Positions 1 through 11,741 of a stretch of 64,000 nucleotides of DNA are shown here, in pieces. The notes under the pieces were generated by a model. It saw only the letters and a program-made list of their open reading frames with translations. It was not told the DNA's origin and made no database searches. The stretch is from Poa pratensis (lineage: Eukaryota > Streptophyta > Magnoliopsida > Poales > Poaceae). Where the stretch lies: NCBI GenBank assembly GCA_947311845.1, contig CAMZMU010000080.1:46820111-46884110 (forward strand). The letters run 5' to 3'. How positions within the stretch are numbered: position 1 is the first letter of the stretch; each line of letters begins with the position of its first letter. Made by a program: the position numbers and the translations under genes.

Positions 1-2933
1 TTGTGTTGATTGTTGATTGTTTTGGTACTGTCACTTGTGTGTTACTAATCTTTAAACATGTTAAAATATGTTAGTACTGTTAGTGGTTAGAGATAATCTT
101 GTTTGAGTTAAACAGGTGTGGTTAAAGATGAATATGATGTTTCCAACTAATAATCAATCTTGCTTGTGTGCTTGAGAATTTAAGTAAACCGAATTCAATT
201 GTTTTGACTTCTGTTCAGTAGTAGATGTTGTAGTAGTTCAGCTTGTGTGTTAGTGTTGCTTGGTCGAATGGTGTGGAAATTGTGTGTATGTAATAGTTTC
301 TGCAAATAGACAAAATGTTTCTTATTTGTTTTAATTAGGAATATGTTGCCTTACTTGTTAAACTTGTTTGTCTTTAAGTTGAGTATTAGCTTGAGTGTCT
401 TGTTAATGTCTCCACCTTAACTTGGTGAGACATGTTGAATTACAGAGAATTAATTGGTAATTTAACTTTTGTCTGAAGTATTTCCTGTCTAAGGAAATTT
501 GTTTGTTAACTACCCTCAGGTGGAGTTGTTTAATGCTTTATGTTTTTAGCTTGTGTTTGGTGTTATACTCCTGTTAGTATAATGCCCTTGTGTTTATGTC
601 TTGAATAGTTCACTTGTTGGGTAGTTTAAGTATGAAGGTATAGTTAGACAGATGGTGGTTGTGGTTTAGAGTGGGGTTAAAATTATAAAGCTTATGTTTG
701 TAATTTATGATGTTTAGGCTTTGATATTAGTATATTATACTTGTGTTAGTAGCCTGTGATGTCTTACGCATTTGGATTAATTTCTTGTTTGCATCTAGAT
801 AAGTGTGGTGATTGCTAAACTTGTTTGTTAAATATTAATCTTCCCTCATGATTGTTGTTTGTTAATATGGCTTGATGTTTGCTTGCTTGATTAAATGAGT
901 GCTATGTTTTGGTATGATTCCTTGTTGGTATCCCATTTGTGAGTTGGTTTGCTTATTGAGTGTTGTTTTATTTTCATGTTTGCGACGCTAGACATTAACG
1001 CTACCGGAGTGGTCTTTGGAGAGGATTTATCGAAGAATGATGGGAGTTTATTTATTTGATCAGTAAAGAAGAAGTCCAGGAGCATTATGCTGAAACCAGG
1101 CAAGCTACTTCACTGAGCTTACATCTATATAGCTCTATTTTGATTCACATGTTTTACGTGTAAGAAGCATAAGTGATTTACGTGGTGTTTGCCACTAAAA
1201 TTATGATTTTGAAAACCCTTTTACAAAATACAGGTACATTATTAAGACACCCGATATAGAGGTGTTAGTAGTGTGCAGTAATTTCTAAATGTATTTGTTT
1301 TTACTCAAAAGCTTTTATAAAAATCTTTTGGTGAGATTACGATCCACCCAAGTTTTGGTTAAAAGTATTTTGCTATGAAAATTGGAAATGATTTTGAAAG
1401 CCTTTTTAAAAGTATATGAAAAACTATTTTGCCACCCTATGTAGAAGTATCAGTTTGTTTATATAAAACTATAGGATGGGAAAAACATTGATTATTCAAA
1501 ACTCCTTTTTCGAATCCGTGGATAAAATATGGTATACCGGGATGTCGGTATGGAAGTGGAGAAATGGAGTATGGTGATGTTTATGAAAAATGCACATTGT
1601 GTCTTTGTACTATGACTACCAGCCGATAACCTGTGCGACCACATTTACCCACATATGGGAAAGGGCGTAGTCATATAATTTGCTCGTGTTAGTACTGGAT
1701 GCCTCAACAACGAGGATGACCTCGTTCCATGAGGGGATGGTTTGGTGACCTGCCCCTGACCCGGGTCCTCTAAAGAGAAGACTGCCAGCTGAGTTGGTAT
1801 GTATGAATTGGAGTAGAGGATTTGTAGGGCCATTAAAATTCGCCGGGCAGAACTACGAAGTCCTCACACTTAGTTTCCGACGGGCATGGATTTAAGTGTC
1901 GATGGAACGGTTTCGTAGCGGTAGGATCCTATACTAGCATGAGCAAAGGACAGGCTATGGCCGGGAACTCAACTTCGCATACCCTGGTATGGCGGGACGT
2001 GGCTGACACGATGAGTGACCGGATGGGTTTGGGAAAAGCGTGCTACCTCTGCAGAGGGTTAAAACTATTCGAATAGCCGAGTCCTCGGATATGGACAGTT
2101 GGGAGGCTGTCCTAAGACCATGTGCAAGTTTTACAAAGTTTTGAGTTTGAAAGGAAAATGAAGTGGAGATTGTTTTATGCAACTATACCGAAGGGGTAGT
2201 ATGAGGTTGCTGGAAAATGAGTGACCCTGAAGGGGCTATGATCGGAAAAGGAAGAGTTTTGGAAAAATGGACAAGATGGTGATTTTCGAGGAAAAGGCTT
2301 TAAAAGAGATTTCTTACCTTTTTAACCAAAGGTATACTTTCGAGAAAAAGGTTTAAAAAGACTTCTTACCCTTTTTCAACAAACATGGTGAGAAAACTAT
2401 TTTTCCAAAGGGTTTGTTTCCAACCAAGATATTGAGAAACTACTTTTCAAAATATTTTGCCTTCAACAAGGATATAAGATCTACTCTTCTCTTTTTCAAT
2501 AAAGATATAGAGATGTTTTTTTCTAAAACTAAAGGTTTTAAAGATTATCAAAACTAGTGCACGCGCAAGTTGGGGTAGTTTGCGAGTACAATCAAATATA
2601 CTCATATTGGTTTCGTCCCTGGCTATTGTCTTAGCCAGATTTTAAAGAGGAGCAGTTCGAAGAAGAGGAGTTCACTGGCGTCTTTGCGAACTAGGGCGCT
2701 TCCAGTCAGCTGCCTGTAGGGTTAAGGCGAATGACTTGGGCTCCACGTTGTTTGGTGATTTCCGCTGCAAGTACCTGTTGAAGCTTATGACTTCAAATCA
2801 CGTAAGTATATTTAGTCGGTATTTATGGATGTCCTGTGATGCCAATTCGAGTTATGTGCAACAACAGACTGATCATGTGATTGTTGCAGGAAACATAACG
2901 AGTATCTCGGATAGCTAATCCGGGGTCCTCACA
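1..2933 (+). repeat. LTR of a Tekay/Del-type chromovirus (3' LTR or solo LTR), left end outside window
   Basis: The block has no credible coding sequence. Around 1600-2250 it has the same layout as the intact LTR at 30164-33633: a run of short G-rich motifs, then a 'ctgcag..gggttaaa' motif near 2049-2062, then a symmetric TTCGAA element and a 'tggacagttggga' stretch. The probable end is '..ggggtcctcaca' at about 2922-2933. The next bases are not an initiator-tRNA primer site, which fits a 3' LTR or a solo LTR rather than a 5' LTR. The start is not visible, and the AT-rich first 1.5 kb could include other DNA. Similarity to the other LTR is by eye and low, so this is a different family of the same lineage. 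Confidence 0.45.
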
Positions 2934-5345
2934 TAGACTCCGCCCAAGAAGACGATTCTCAGCCTCCTTCGCGCCCCGTGCCGAACCTAAAAGGGGGTAT
3001 CCTATACTCCCGGTGTCCATGCAACGAGACACGACAGTCAGATATCGCCATAATGACCTGCCTCTGCGCTTCAATAGTGCGATTTGACAACACGCTTAGA
3101 GTTAAGGCTCGACTCTTGGGGAAACGAGCCGTCACGGTCCCTGTCTCGTAAGTGGAGCGCGGCTGATGGGATACCTCTGTTTCTCTTATAAGTAGGAGGG
3201 CAGAAGCAGAGCCATCCCCACCCCTCATTTCCTTGCTTCATCCCAATCTTGGTCCATGTCTGTCAACGAGAACAGCTACCCTCTCCCAAGCCTTGGCGGA
3301 GATGGTGCGGAGAGTAGCATAGGAGCTCTCTGCCGGCGGATCTCGGTGCAAGAGCTTAGCTTTCCTGTTAGATCTGGTCCAGATGCAGGTCGGGTGAGAC
3401 TCGATCTTCCTCCATTGCTGAACTCGCGGAGGGCCGTGCGTGCCATCGGCGTGTCCGCAGGGAGACTGCTGGAGATGCCAGAATTGCAACACTCGTGGAT
3501 GAACTCATGGAAGCTCTTCAGGTATATGGTCTTGCTCTTGACTTCAAAGGAAGGAAATCCAATCTAAAAACTCCTCTTGATTCGGTTTCTTGCTCGATGT
3601 AGGCTGAGCATGCGGAGTCTGCAGACCTTGTGCGGGAGTTGGAAATCGCTTCGCTTGGACCGAGATGGGCCAGGCGAGAAGATCCCTAACTTAGAGTCGA
3701 AACGATTTTTGGCGATCTTGGATCCCTCGGTCGATTCCCTACCTCTCGTCTCTAGTCTTCCAGGGGGAAGCACCAGAAGATGAGAGGAAGCGATGCTTGA
3801 TTTGGGGGAACCGGCCTTCCTCCTGGGTGTTGAAGCTAGAGAACTAGGACAAGATCGGTGGGCGGAGCCCCAAATGTAGTTTAGAATCATCGTCTTCTTG
3901 TACCTATTTTCGCCTTGTAAGCTCGTTGAGCAGTGAAACAACATGGAAAGATTATCAGTAACTATTTCATATATCTTAGATTTTGCAAACTTCTTGAATA
4001 ACAATGCTTTTAGTTCCCGGTTAGGACTTCTAATCCTTAGCATACTCTCGAGATTCGATTTCTTGGGTGATAGTTGAGAGCACGCCAGGCGGTGGTCGTC
4101 ATAGCGGATCTAAACGCTCCTCACAGGGCGTCACTGCAACTCATGCAATCTACGTTTCCGGGCGCTCGAGTGTTCCAACCAAGACGCGTTAGAGCAGATC
4201 TGCACGCATGTGTCTCGGGAACACCCTCCCTCGAACGATTCCAGAAGGAGATGCCTGCGCACGGGCGAACAGCTGTGGGTCACAAACCCATCAGCATCCT
4301 CCGTCCGCTGGCTGCTTAAACGCTTAAGGTGAGCCTGGGCTCCCAGACAGGATGAGGCCAGATCAACATCTGGGCGGCCATCCCGTGAGCGTTCTCACCC
4401 TAAGCCGTTTTTCTCTCGATTCGATGGTATGCTCAGGAAAATCCACCTTCCCCGGAAACGTAAAAGCGAATGAACGAGGTGGTTGACAGCGAGACACTTA
4501 ACTTTATTCATTCTGAATGGCTATTTCCTGTGAAGATGGGCGCCGGTACAGTCTCCGTGAAGACAAACCACTGGCGCCTACCTTCCTTATTTGCACCTGA
4601 AAACCAACTCAACCAAGTGAGACTGTTCTTTGCAACAAAGTGATCTACTTTAGTTAATTAAATCTGGTTTTTCTTCCGGGTTCTTGAGACTTGAACATCT
4701 ATAACAATCCTCGAGTCCAAACAAAAGCGCACTATCGATGCCACTTTGCGTGATTCTGGACAGACAGTTATCCGAAGGTATTCTACCGAGCTGGACGGAC
4801 CAGTAACCGCGTAGCACTATGCGACCAGGTTAGACCAGCTATCACATAGCAAGGCATCAATCAGTGTTGTTCGGCGTAATTATCCGTGCTCTCTGCGGCC
4901 TGGACGGACCAGTCGTCCGCATGCGCTCTACCGGTTCTGGGCGGACCAGCAACCGCGTAGCACTACTTGATCGGGCCGTCGCCCGATCATCCAAATGGTA
5001 GTGTAAGCAGGATTTGGTGATGTCAGGGCGGACCTAAACACTCACTCGATAGCCCCGGGTCGGGGGTTGTTATGGATGGACAACCTCAAGAACCAGGAAC
5101 TAAAAGCATGAACATACATATTTCTTTTTCCCAAAAACTTGCAACCAGGAAGAAAACTGGGTCTAGAATTAACTTAACTTAAATTAATCGATAGCAGAGG
5201 ATGAACCGATTACATGATCAACTTTAAACCGAGAAAACCGTGGCGGAACGGATCACATGCCCACACTCATCCTGGTGGCGGAACGGATCCCAGACCCACA
5301 CTCATCTTTGCCGTTCACGGGTAAGATCCCGGATACAGACTTTTC
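2934..5345. other. Unassigned repeat-derived region without a supported gene
   Basis: No ORF here looks like a real protein; ORFs up to 159 codons occur on both strands and overlap one another. A TATA-like 'cttataagtagg' lies near 3184-3195, and long transcript-like sequence follows, which suggests LTR or leader sequence of a retroelement I cannot name. A 24-bp sequence (cggaccag..gtagcacta) occurs twice, at 4796-4819 and 4942-4965, with one mismatch. A perfect 8-bp stem with a 4-base loop lies at 4969-4988. The right part (about 5050-5345) may be the untranslated 3' region of the Tat element to the right. Confidence 0.4.
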
Positions 5346-6390
5346 TCATGGATAGAACTTTCTCAACAGAGCGATGTTCCAGGAGTTGGAGATTAACGTA
5401 CCATCCTCAGTTTCCAACCGCACTGCTCCAGGCCTAGAAACCCTAGCGACCCTGTAAGGTCCTTCCCACTTGGGTGACATTTTGTTTCTCCCAGCCATTA
5501 CCTGTACCTTGCGCAGAACCAAATCTACATCATCAAGAGTCCGAGGACGCACATTACGGCTGTGATAATGATGCAAAGATTGCTGGTAGCGAGCTGATCG
5601 CACCGCAGCCTTGCATCATGCTTCCTCCAATAAGTTCAAGTCATCCATCCTCCTTTCCAACTGACCACTTTCTTCATAAGTCAGCACTCGGGGTGAACCG
5701 TGTTTAAGTTCAGAGGGGAGCACTGCTTCTGCCCCATACACGAGCGAGAATGGAGTCTCATTTGTTGCTCGGCTTGGGGTAATCCTTAGAGACGACAAAT
5801 TCCTTGCAGCTGATCTATCCAATTTTTACCTAAGGTCTTGAATCTGTCAAAAGTTTCTGTCTTGAGTCCTTTCAGCACTTCAGCATTCATTCTTTCCACT
5901 TGTCCATTACTTCTTGGATGTGCACAGATGCAAAGCAAACTTTTGTCCCAATCTCTTCACAGTATGCCAGGAATGCCCCACTGGAGAATTGCGAGCCATT
6001 GTCAGTGATTATGCGATTAGGCACCCCAAAACGGCACACAATTCCCTTAATGAACTTGATAGCTGTTTGGACGGTTATATTCCTGACTGGTTCAACCTCG
6101 GCCCATTTTGTGAACTTATCGATGGCCACAAACAAATATTCATACCCCCCAGCAGCTCTTGGTAGCTTGCCCATGATGTCCAGCCCCCAGACTACGAATG
6201 GCCAAGATATTGGAATGGTTTGCAGAGCCTGAGCTGGCTGATGAATGCTTTTCGCATGAAACTGGCAAGCTTCGCAGGTTTTGACCAGTTTTTCTGCATC
6301 GGCCAAGGCAGTAGGCCAGAAGAAACCCATTCGGTACGCCTTCCCGACCAATGCCCTGGAGGCCACATGATTTGAGCAAGTACCTTCATG
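5346..6390 (-). pseudogene. Tat-element integrase (frameshifted)
   Basis: The main open stretch is 6366-5887. It shows the end of the zinc-binding region (CEACQFHAK) and then the catalytic core: 'WGLDIMGKLP' with the first Asp, and 'IITDNGSQFSSG' with the second Asp. The glutamate segment is present at about 5910-5890, but it is read in a shifted frame where the open stretch ends. The C-terminal part lies in two further pieces (5822-5616 with 'PFSLVYGAEAVLP', and 5603-5346 with 'MSPKWEGPYRVARVS'). A working enzyme would join retroelement cDNA to chromosomal DNA. The three-frame split shows that this copy cannot. Confidence 0.8.
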
Positions 6391-6419
6391 AACTTAAGAT
6401 AAAATCTGCTGGCCCTCTT

Positions 6420-7391
6420 CTATGAAATGCACCGAAGCCTGACACCACTTTCTCTTCTTCGATATAGCTCGCCGTCGATGAGGGTATACATTTTAGCTTG
6501 ATGTGCCACTCGCTCTGCATTGACATCATCCTCAGGCAGGATTCGATTCTGGACGTGGTTAACCAATTCTACTGCCCATGATGGTACAATTTTTTCCACG
6601 GGAAGAACCTGTGCGTGATCAAGTTCTGGTGGCATATCCTTCCCGGGAACCTGGCCGGCATCATCAAGTTGGCTAGGTTCAGGGCGTCGTGGTGGCAGCC
6701 CCGAGCTTGACGCAATCATTGGCTTCAGCTTATCAGCAAGAATAGAAGGTTTGTGTAAAGCCTCGATGAATATTCCTGGTGGCACTAAGCCTCGCTGAGA
6801 AGCTATCCGGGACAAGGCGTCTGCAACTGAATTTTGATCACGGGGAATGTGCTCTAGTCTCAAGCTCCTGAACCTTTTCTTCAGTTTGGCAACCTCCTCC
6901 ACGTATGGTGCCATGGTTAGGCATTCGTAGACCCTCTCCACTTGCCTGACAACTAGCTGAGAATCACCTCGAGCTATCAGGTTTGTGGCGCCCACACCAA
7001 GTGCCATTCGAAGTCCAGCAAGCAATCCTTCATATTCTGCAGTGTTGTTGGTAATCCCTGTCTTGTAAAGCATCTGAACGACGTACTTGAGCTGTTCACC
7101 CGTAGGTGATACCATTAGCACGCCTGCCCCAGCCTGTCCCCGGAAAGAGACCCATCAAAATAGAGTGTCCAAGTATCCGGCTCCTCTTTCCCGGGAAGGC
7201 TGGATTCTTCTTCCTTGACTCAATTGCCGTTTCAGTCCATTCTGCCGCGAAATCCACAAGTGCTTGACTTTTGATAGCATCAGCTCGCTTGAACTGCAAA
7301 CGAATCCAGATAACTCCATAGCCCATTCAGCGATTCGCCCAGTGGCATCCTTGCTATGCAGAACACGCTCCAGGGGGTATGGAGACATCAC
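6420..7391 (-). pseudogene. Second (archaeal-type) RNase H of the Tat element
   Basis: The open stretch 7121-6420 carries 'NNTAEYEGLLAGLRMAL' with the catalytic Glu, 'ARGDSQLVV' with the Asp, and 'DQNSVADALSRIAS' at the end. This is the RNase H fold in the arrangement found between RT-RNase H and integrase in Tat elements. The linker to the first RNase H (7391-7155) holds 'RIAEWAMELSGF'. The N-terminal strand with the first catalytic Asp is in another frame around 7140-7180. A frameshift therefore separates the domain from its start. Confidence 0.72.
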
Positions 7392-8450
7392 GTGATAGTA
7401 CGTCCTTCAAAATAAGGCCTCAACCTCCTAGAAGCTAACAGAATTCCCAGTAGAAGTTTCTGCATCATCGGATAACGTTCCCGGGCGTCTCGCAAGACTG
7501 AGCTCATAAAGTATACTGGTCGCTGCTCCAGCTTTGGAGTGGACTTAGCAGCATTCCCGGGAACCGTGGCTCCAATTCCCGGCTTTGGCTCTCGTTCTGC
7601 AACTAGGGCCGCGCTCACAACCTGGTTAGTAGTTGCAATGTAGAGGAGAAGATGCTCTTCTGGCATTGGCGCTACCAGGATGGGAGGACTAGAAAGATAC
7701 TTCTTCAAATCTTGCAGAGCAGCCTCAGCCTTGGAGTCCCACTTCACTGGGCCAGAATTCTTAAGCAACTTGAAGAATGGCATGCCCGCTCTCCATGCCT
7801 GGAAATGAATCTCCCTAAGGCAGTTATGCATCCATTGAGCCGCTGAACATCCTTCATACGCTTGGGAGCCTCCATCATCTCTGTGGCCTTGATTTTATCA
7901 GGATTTGCCTCAATGCCTCAGTGAGAGACTAAGAAACCCAGCAATTTCCCAGAAGGTACTCCAAAGACGCACTTCGCAGGATTCAACTTGAGGTTGATCT
8001 TCCTCAGATGATTGAAGGTTTCTTCCAGACCAGAGATGAGGGTCTCTCTTTTTCTTGTTTTGACCACAATATCATCAATGTAAGCTTCGACGTTGGTCCT
8101 ATCTGAGGTCCGAGGCAAGCTCGCATGGCACGCTGGAAAGTTGCCCCTGCATTCTTCAAATCGAAGGGCATGTAAATGTAGCAGTAGCAACCATTCTGAG
8201 TGATGAAGGCAGTCTTTTCTTCGTCTATTTTAGCCATTTTGATCTGATGGTATCGGAGAATGCATCCAGGAAACACAACAGCTCACAGCCGACAGTAGAA
8301 TCCACAATCTGATCAACCCTGGGCAGAGGATAATGGTCCTTAGGGCAAGCTCTGTTAAGATCTGTGTAGTCGATGCATAGCCTCATGTCAACACTATGTG
8401 GTTTAGGCACCACCACCGGATTTGCCAGCCACGCTGCGAGTGGTACTTCT
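7388..8450 (-). pseudogene. Tat-element reverse transcriptase and first RNase H
   Basis: From 8416 downwards the minus strand encodes 'RLCIDYTDLNRACPKDHYPLP', the Ty3-type RT palm start. The catalytic motif 'YIDDIVVKT' lies at about 8082-8056 in a second frame. The connection and first RNase H lie at 7831-7388 ('GPVKWDSKAEAALQDLKKYL', then 'RPVYFMSSVLRDARERYP'). At least two frameshifts separate these blocks. In an intact element the RT copies genomic RNA into DNA and the RNase H removes the RNA strand. Confidence 0.8.
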
Positions 8451-8721
8451 CAAATTACCCCTGCCTTCAGTAACCTGTTACCTCAGCAAGGATGAACTCC
8501 CGCTTCCTGTCTGAGTGTGGCCTGATTCGTTGTTGAATAGGACGAGCATCCGCTTTAACTGCCAATTTGTGCTCAATCACCTCCCTGGGTATATCGGAAA
8601 GACCTGACGGGTCCCAAGCGAACACATCAGAATTTTCCCACAGGAAGGCGATGAGCGCGTTTTCCTATTTGTCACGCAATCCCGTGTGGATAGTGACCGT
8701 GATGTTTCCATCGCCAGCCAA

Positions 8722-9340
8722 TCAGACCTTCTTGGTAAGTTTTGCATCTTTGCATTCCAGTTTCTGCTTTGGAGCAGAGGGAAGAAGCTTCACGAGTGCG
8801 TTGATGGAGTTCGACCCTTCTGGCTCACTTGCTGACGCTTCGTTCCCGGGCAAGGTGACAGTGACAAAGTGATCATCACTGTCCCCGGGTAGAGGCTGGC
8901 CATCTCTGGGACTAACTGCCATGGCTGCTTTTGCAATTGCATCAGCGCAGAAGATAGCGTCCTGGCAGTCGGCCTTCACGGTGATGACTCCGACCTTGCT
9001 TGGTATTTTCATCACATAGTAGGCATAATGAGATGCTGCCATGAACTTGGCCAAGGCTAGCCTCCCAAGTATGCCATGATACAGCAGCGGAATATCGACA
9101 ATGTCAAAAGTGATATCCTCTGTACGAAAGTTTCCAGATCCCTCAAAAGTGACCGACAAAGTGATCTGTCCCAATGGATGTGTAAGTCCCCTGTTAATCC
9201 CTTGAAAAGCCCAGTTGGCTGCAAGCGGCCTAGAGGAATCTACAGCCTCTCCATGACCTTGATTGAGAGCAAATTCAGCCCAGCTCCACCATCAACCAAC
9301 ATTTTGCTCACAGCCAGATTCTGTATAGTAGGTGACACGA
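8722..9340 (-). pseudogene. Tat-element aspartic protease region
   Basis: The segment around 9310-9250 translates to 'MLVDGGAGLNLLS', where D-G-G-A is a variant of the D-S/T-G-A protease active site common in Tat elements. The open stretch 9174-8722 follows with the flap region ('DIVDIPLLYHGILGRLALAKF'). The active-site segment and the flap are in different frames. In a working element this enzyme cleaves the Gag-Pol polyprotein. Confidence 0.7.
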
Positions 9341-11110
9341 TGAGTGGCAGAACTCCAACCCAGTAGTGCGATCAGGGTGATCCTTAGAATCGAACGTGAT
9401 AGCTCGGTCTGGCCATTTCAGGGGTCGCTGCGTTCCCGGGGCTGGCTCTGCTGCATTCAGTTCACGGGACATCCTCTTGAAAGTGCTCATGGACGGGAAA
9501 CCAGAAGCATCGCCATAGATGCACACGCAATCTACAGCAGCTTGGAATGCCCCGCCATCATTCTCTTCTGTTGCGGGTTCAGCGGTGATGGTGGGCAAGT
9601 TTTGCCCTGCGAACCCAGCGCGCCCACCACCGCGTCCGCCCATGAACGCCCCTACCAGGGAATCAGCCACCTCGTCCACCTCAGCCTCCTGCAGGGCAGA
9701 AGCGACGGATGTGGGTGGTGTCGGCGCATCCAAACATCCACCATTATGCCTGGCCGTCTCAATATTCTGGCGCTGATCCCGGGCGAAGCCTGTATCTTGA
9801 AGCAGTCCTTGATGTCATGCTTGCCAACACCATGGAGGGGACACCATACTTCCAATGTTGGGGTGGTGTTTCCTGCCCTGCTTCACGCCGTACAGGTCAT
9901 TGACCGTTCCCGGGCGTTTGTAAGCTCCCTAGAAAGCCCCCAGGAACTGATGGCACAAATCAGACCAGAACTTGACCGACTGCGCGGGAAGATTGCACAG
10001 CCAGGACAACACCTCATCTTTGAGAGCCAAAGAAAAACCAGTTTGCATGATTGCCTCATCAGCTCCAGCAGCGCGCGTCGCGGTGGTGTAGATCTGGAGG
10101 AATCCCTTGGGTTGGTTTTTCCGCCAAACTTGACGGGTACCTCAGGCCTGAACTTGTGGGGCCAGTGTAAGACCCGCAGTGCAGGCGTGAAGGCCGTGTA
10201 TCCCGTACTGATCCCCTCAGTCCGCGCCTCGTGTTGAGTGACACCAGCGGGGCGAGCGGCTGGGACAAGGTCTCTCCCGGGATCTCTTGAATCTCGTCCA
10301 GGCGGGGCAGAAGATCCCACTGAGATGTGGTCCCTCGGATCGGCTGCATGATGAAGGTGGGCACGGGGCGCACCGTCGTGTCGAGGTGGGCGAGGAATCC
10401 CAGCTCGAGCTCCTGGTGCTGCCATGGAGGGTGCTCCGTGAGGAACACCGTGTACATGCCCTTCCCCGGGAACTTGTCCCGGGAAAGGACCAGTCTGAGC
10501 GCGATGCGCAGCTCCTTGTGCCTCTGGCCCACCCACAGACGGTGTGTGGGAGGCCGCCCGAGGACGAGTGTTCATCTGCGTGAAGGTGAGTAGCTCGGCG
10601 ATGTGAATTGCCCAGTTGTTGTAACGCTCGGGATGTTCGTTGGCGTCTGGAGCGTGCTGAAGGAGAGCACGCGCATCAGCGATGGCTTCACATGTATGAC
10701 GGACCCCTGACGGAACGGGGCCTGTCATGAAACTGGCGGCACCAGCCACCCACCGGGCGGACCGTTTGGCGGATGCGGGAGGACGGACTCAGCTCGTTGC
10801 GGAGGTGGTGGAGGAATTCCCCCGGCACCCTCGGCACCGGCAGCTTCGCCAACGCTGTCTTGTGGCACCGCGTCAGGAGCGTGCGCCGCCTCGGGTTGAT
10901 GTGGAGGGGGCATGGCTCCTTGCGCGGCTGCTCCCGCTTCGACCTCTAGGGCTGCCTCTGGGGCAGCAGCTGGTGGAGGAGGAAGCGGGTGTGGTGACTC
11001 GAAGCAGAACTCTCCGCCTCAGGAGTAGGAGAACGAGCGCGTCGAGCCCGAGCTCGAGTGGCCCGCGTGGTAGCCGTGGTCGAAGCACCTCTCCTCCTCC
11101 TTGGCGGCAT
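9308..11110 (-). pseudogene. Tat-element gag (multiple frameshifts)
   Basis: The likely start is the ATG at 11110-11108 (MPPRRRRGAS..), 49 bases inside the primer site, followed by an Arg-rich and Ala-rich tail. Pieces then follow in alternating frames: 10749-9883 (with 'EHPERYNNWAIHIAELL' and the capsid-like 'PHKFRPEVPVKFGGKTNPRD'), 9855-9652 ('CPLHGVGKHDIKDCFKIQ', a zinc-knuckle-like segment) and 9733-9308 ('RAITFDSKDHPDRTTG', which leads into protease). Gag would form the particle that packages the RNA. The many indels mark an old insertion. Confidence 0.65.
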
Positions 11111-11158
11111 CGTAGCAGACCTTGAAGGAGCCGAAGAAGCTCGCTGGATCACTTGCGC

Positions 11159-11176
11159 CCCCTACCTGGCGCACCA
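11159..11176 (-). other. Primer binding site of the Tat element
   Basis: Two bases inside the 5' LTR end, the minus strand reads TGGTGCGCCAGGTAGGGG. It begins with the TGG that pairs with a tRNA CCA end, so this should be the minus-strand DNA primer site. I do not assign the tRNA with confidence. Its position fixes the inner edge of the 5' LTR at 11179. Confidence 0.65.
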
Positions 11177-11178
11177 GA

Positions 11179-11740
11179 TGTCGTGCTCGAAGCAACGAAC
11201 ACCGGAGGTCGCGAGACCCCCTTTTAGAGATTCGGTGAGGGGCGCGAATGGATCTAGGCGAGCGAATAAGCGATGCAGAAAGTAGAACACACAGGCAGTT
11301 TACCCAGGTTCAGGCCGCTCGGAAGCGTAACACCCTACTCCTGCATGTTTGAATATTGGTGGTGATATGCGTATCCGGGCTGCAGAGATGTGTTCCCGGG
11401 CACTCTGGATCTAGGGCTAGAAGACAAGACCGAGCGTTGGTCTTGGCTCTGACCTAACCCTCTAGTAAGCTGGAAAGTGATCTGATCCTCCCCCTCGGAG
11501 GCCTTGGTCCTCCTTTTATACATCAAGAGGATACCACAACGGCCTGCCAGTTGTACCACATGCCCTTCTCTAGATAAGGACAAGCGCTGGCAACTTTAAC
11601 CTCCGACCGCGCACATGCTTTGTTCCCTCCACCTTTATCCCTCGAAGCTCCCGTACCCAGGGTATCAAGGAAGCTTCCTTTTCTCGTCCTGTGTTCGTCC
11701 TTGTTGATAGTCCACGCTGTAGGAGTTCACGGTACAGACA
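11179..11740 (-). repeat. 5' LTR of the Tat element
   Basis: This 562-bp block has ends TGTC..GACA. The inner edge is set by the primer site. The outer edge is inferred from the terminal bases '..ggtacagaca' at 11731-11740, which abut the 54-bp repeat array. On the minus strand a TATA box (GTATAAAAGG) lies at about 11512-11522, giving a U3 of about 220 bp and a transcript start near 11485. The conserved 'ggcagtttacccaggttcag' at 11293-11312 lies in R/U5. No second copy exists in the window, so the outer boundary cannot be confirmed by alignment. Confidence 0.6.
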
Positions 11741-11741
11741 A

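Larger units (their letters stand above)
5346..11740 (-). mobile_element. Decayed Ty3/gypsy retrotransposon, Tat lineage
   Basis: Read on the minus strand the order is 5' LTR (11179-11740), primer site (11159-11176), gag (from 11110), protease (about 9285), reverse transcriptase (about 8416-7900), RNase H (7831-7388), a second RNase H (7391-6420) and integrase (6390-5346). The PR-RT-RH-INT order is Ty3/gypsy, and a second archaeal-type RNase H before integrase is the known mark of the Tat lineage. Every domain is split over two or three frames, so the copy is dead. I find no 3' LTR matching the 5' LTR on the left, so that end is deleted or replaced. The element interrupts the 54-bp tandem array at 11742. 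Confidence 0.8.

Noticed and set aside
2823..3228. Minus-strand ORFs around the presumed LTR end
   Set aside because: Short, overlapping in two frames, no similarity pattern; likely chance.
3256..4319. Several 68-159 codon ORFs
   Set aside because: No recognisable protein features; overlapping on both strands in repeat-derived sequence.
9344..10237. 297-codon plus-strand ORF
   Set aside because: It is the antisense of the Tat gag coding region; the composition of the minus frames fits gag better.
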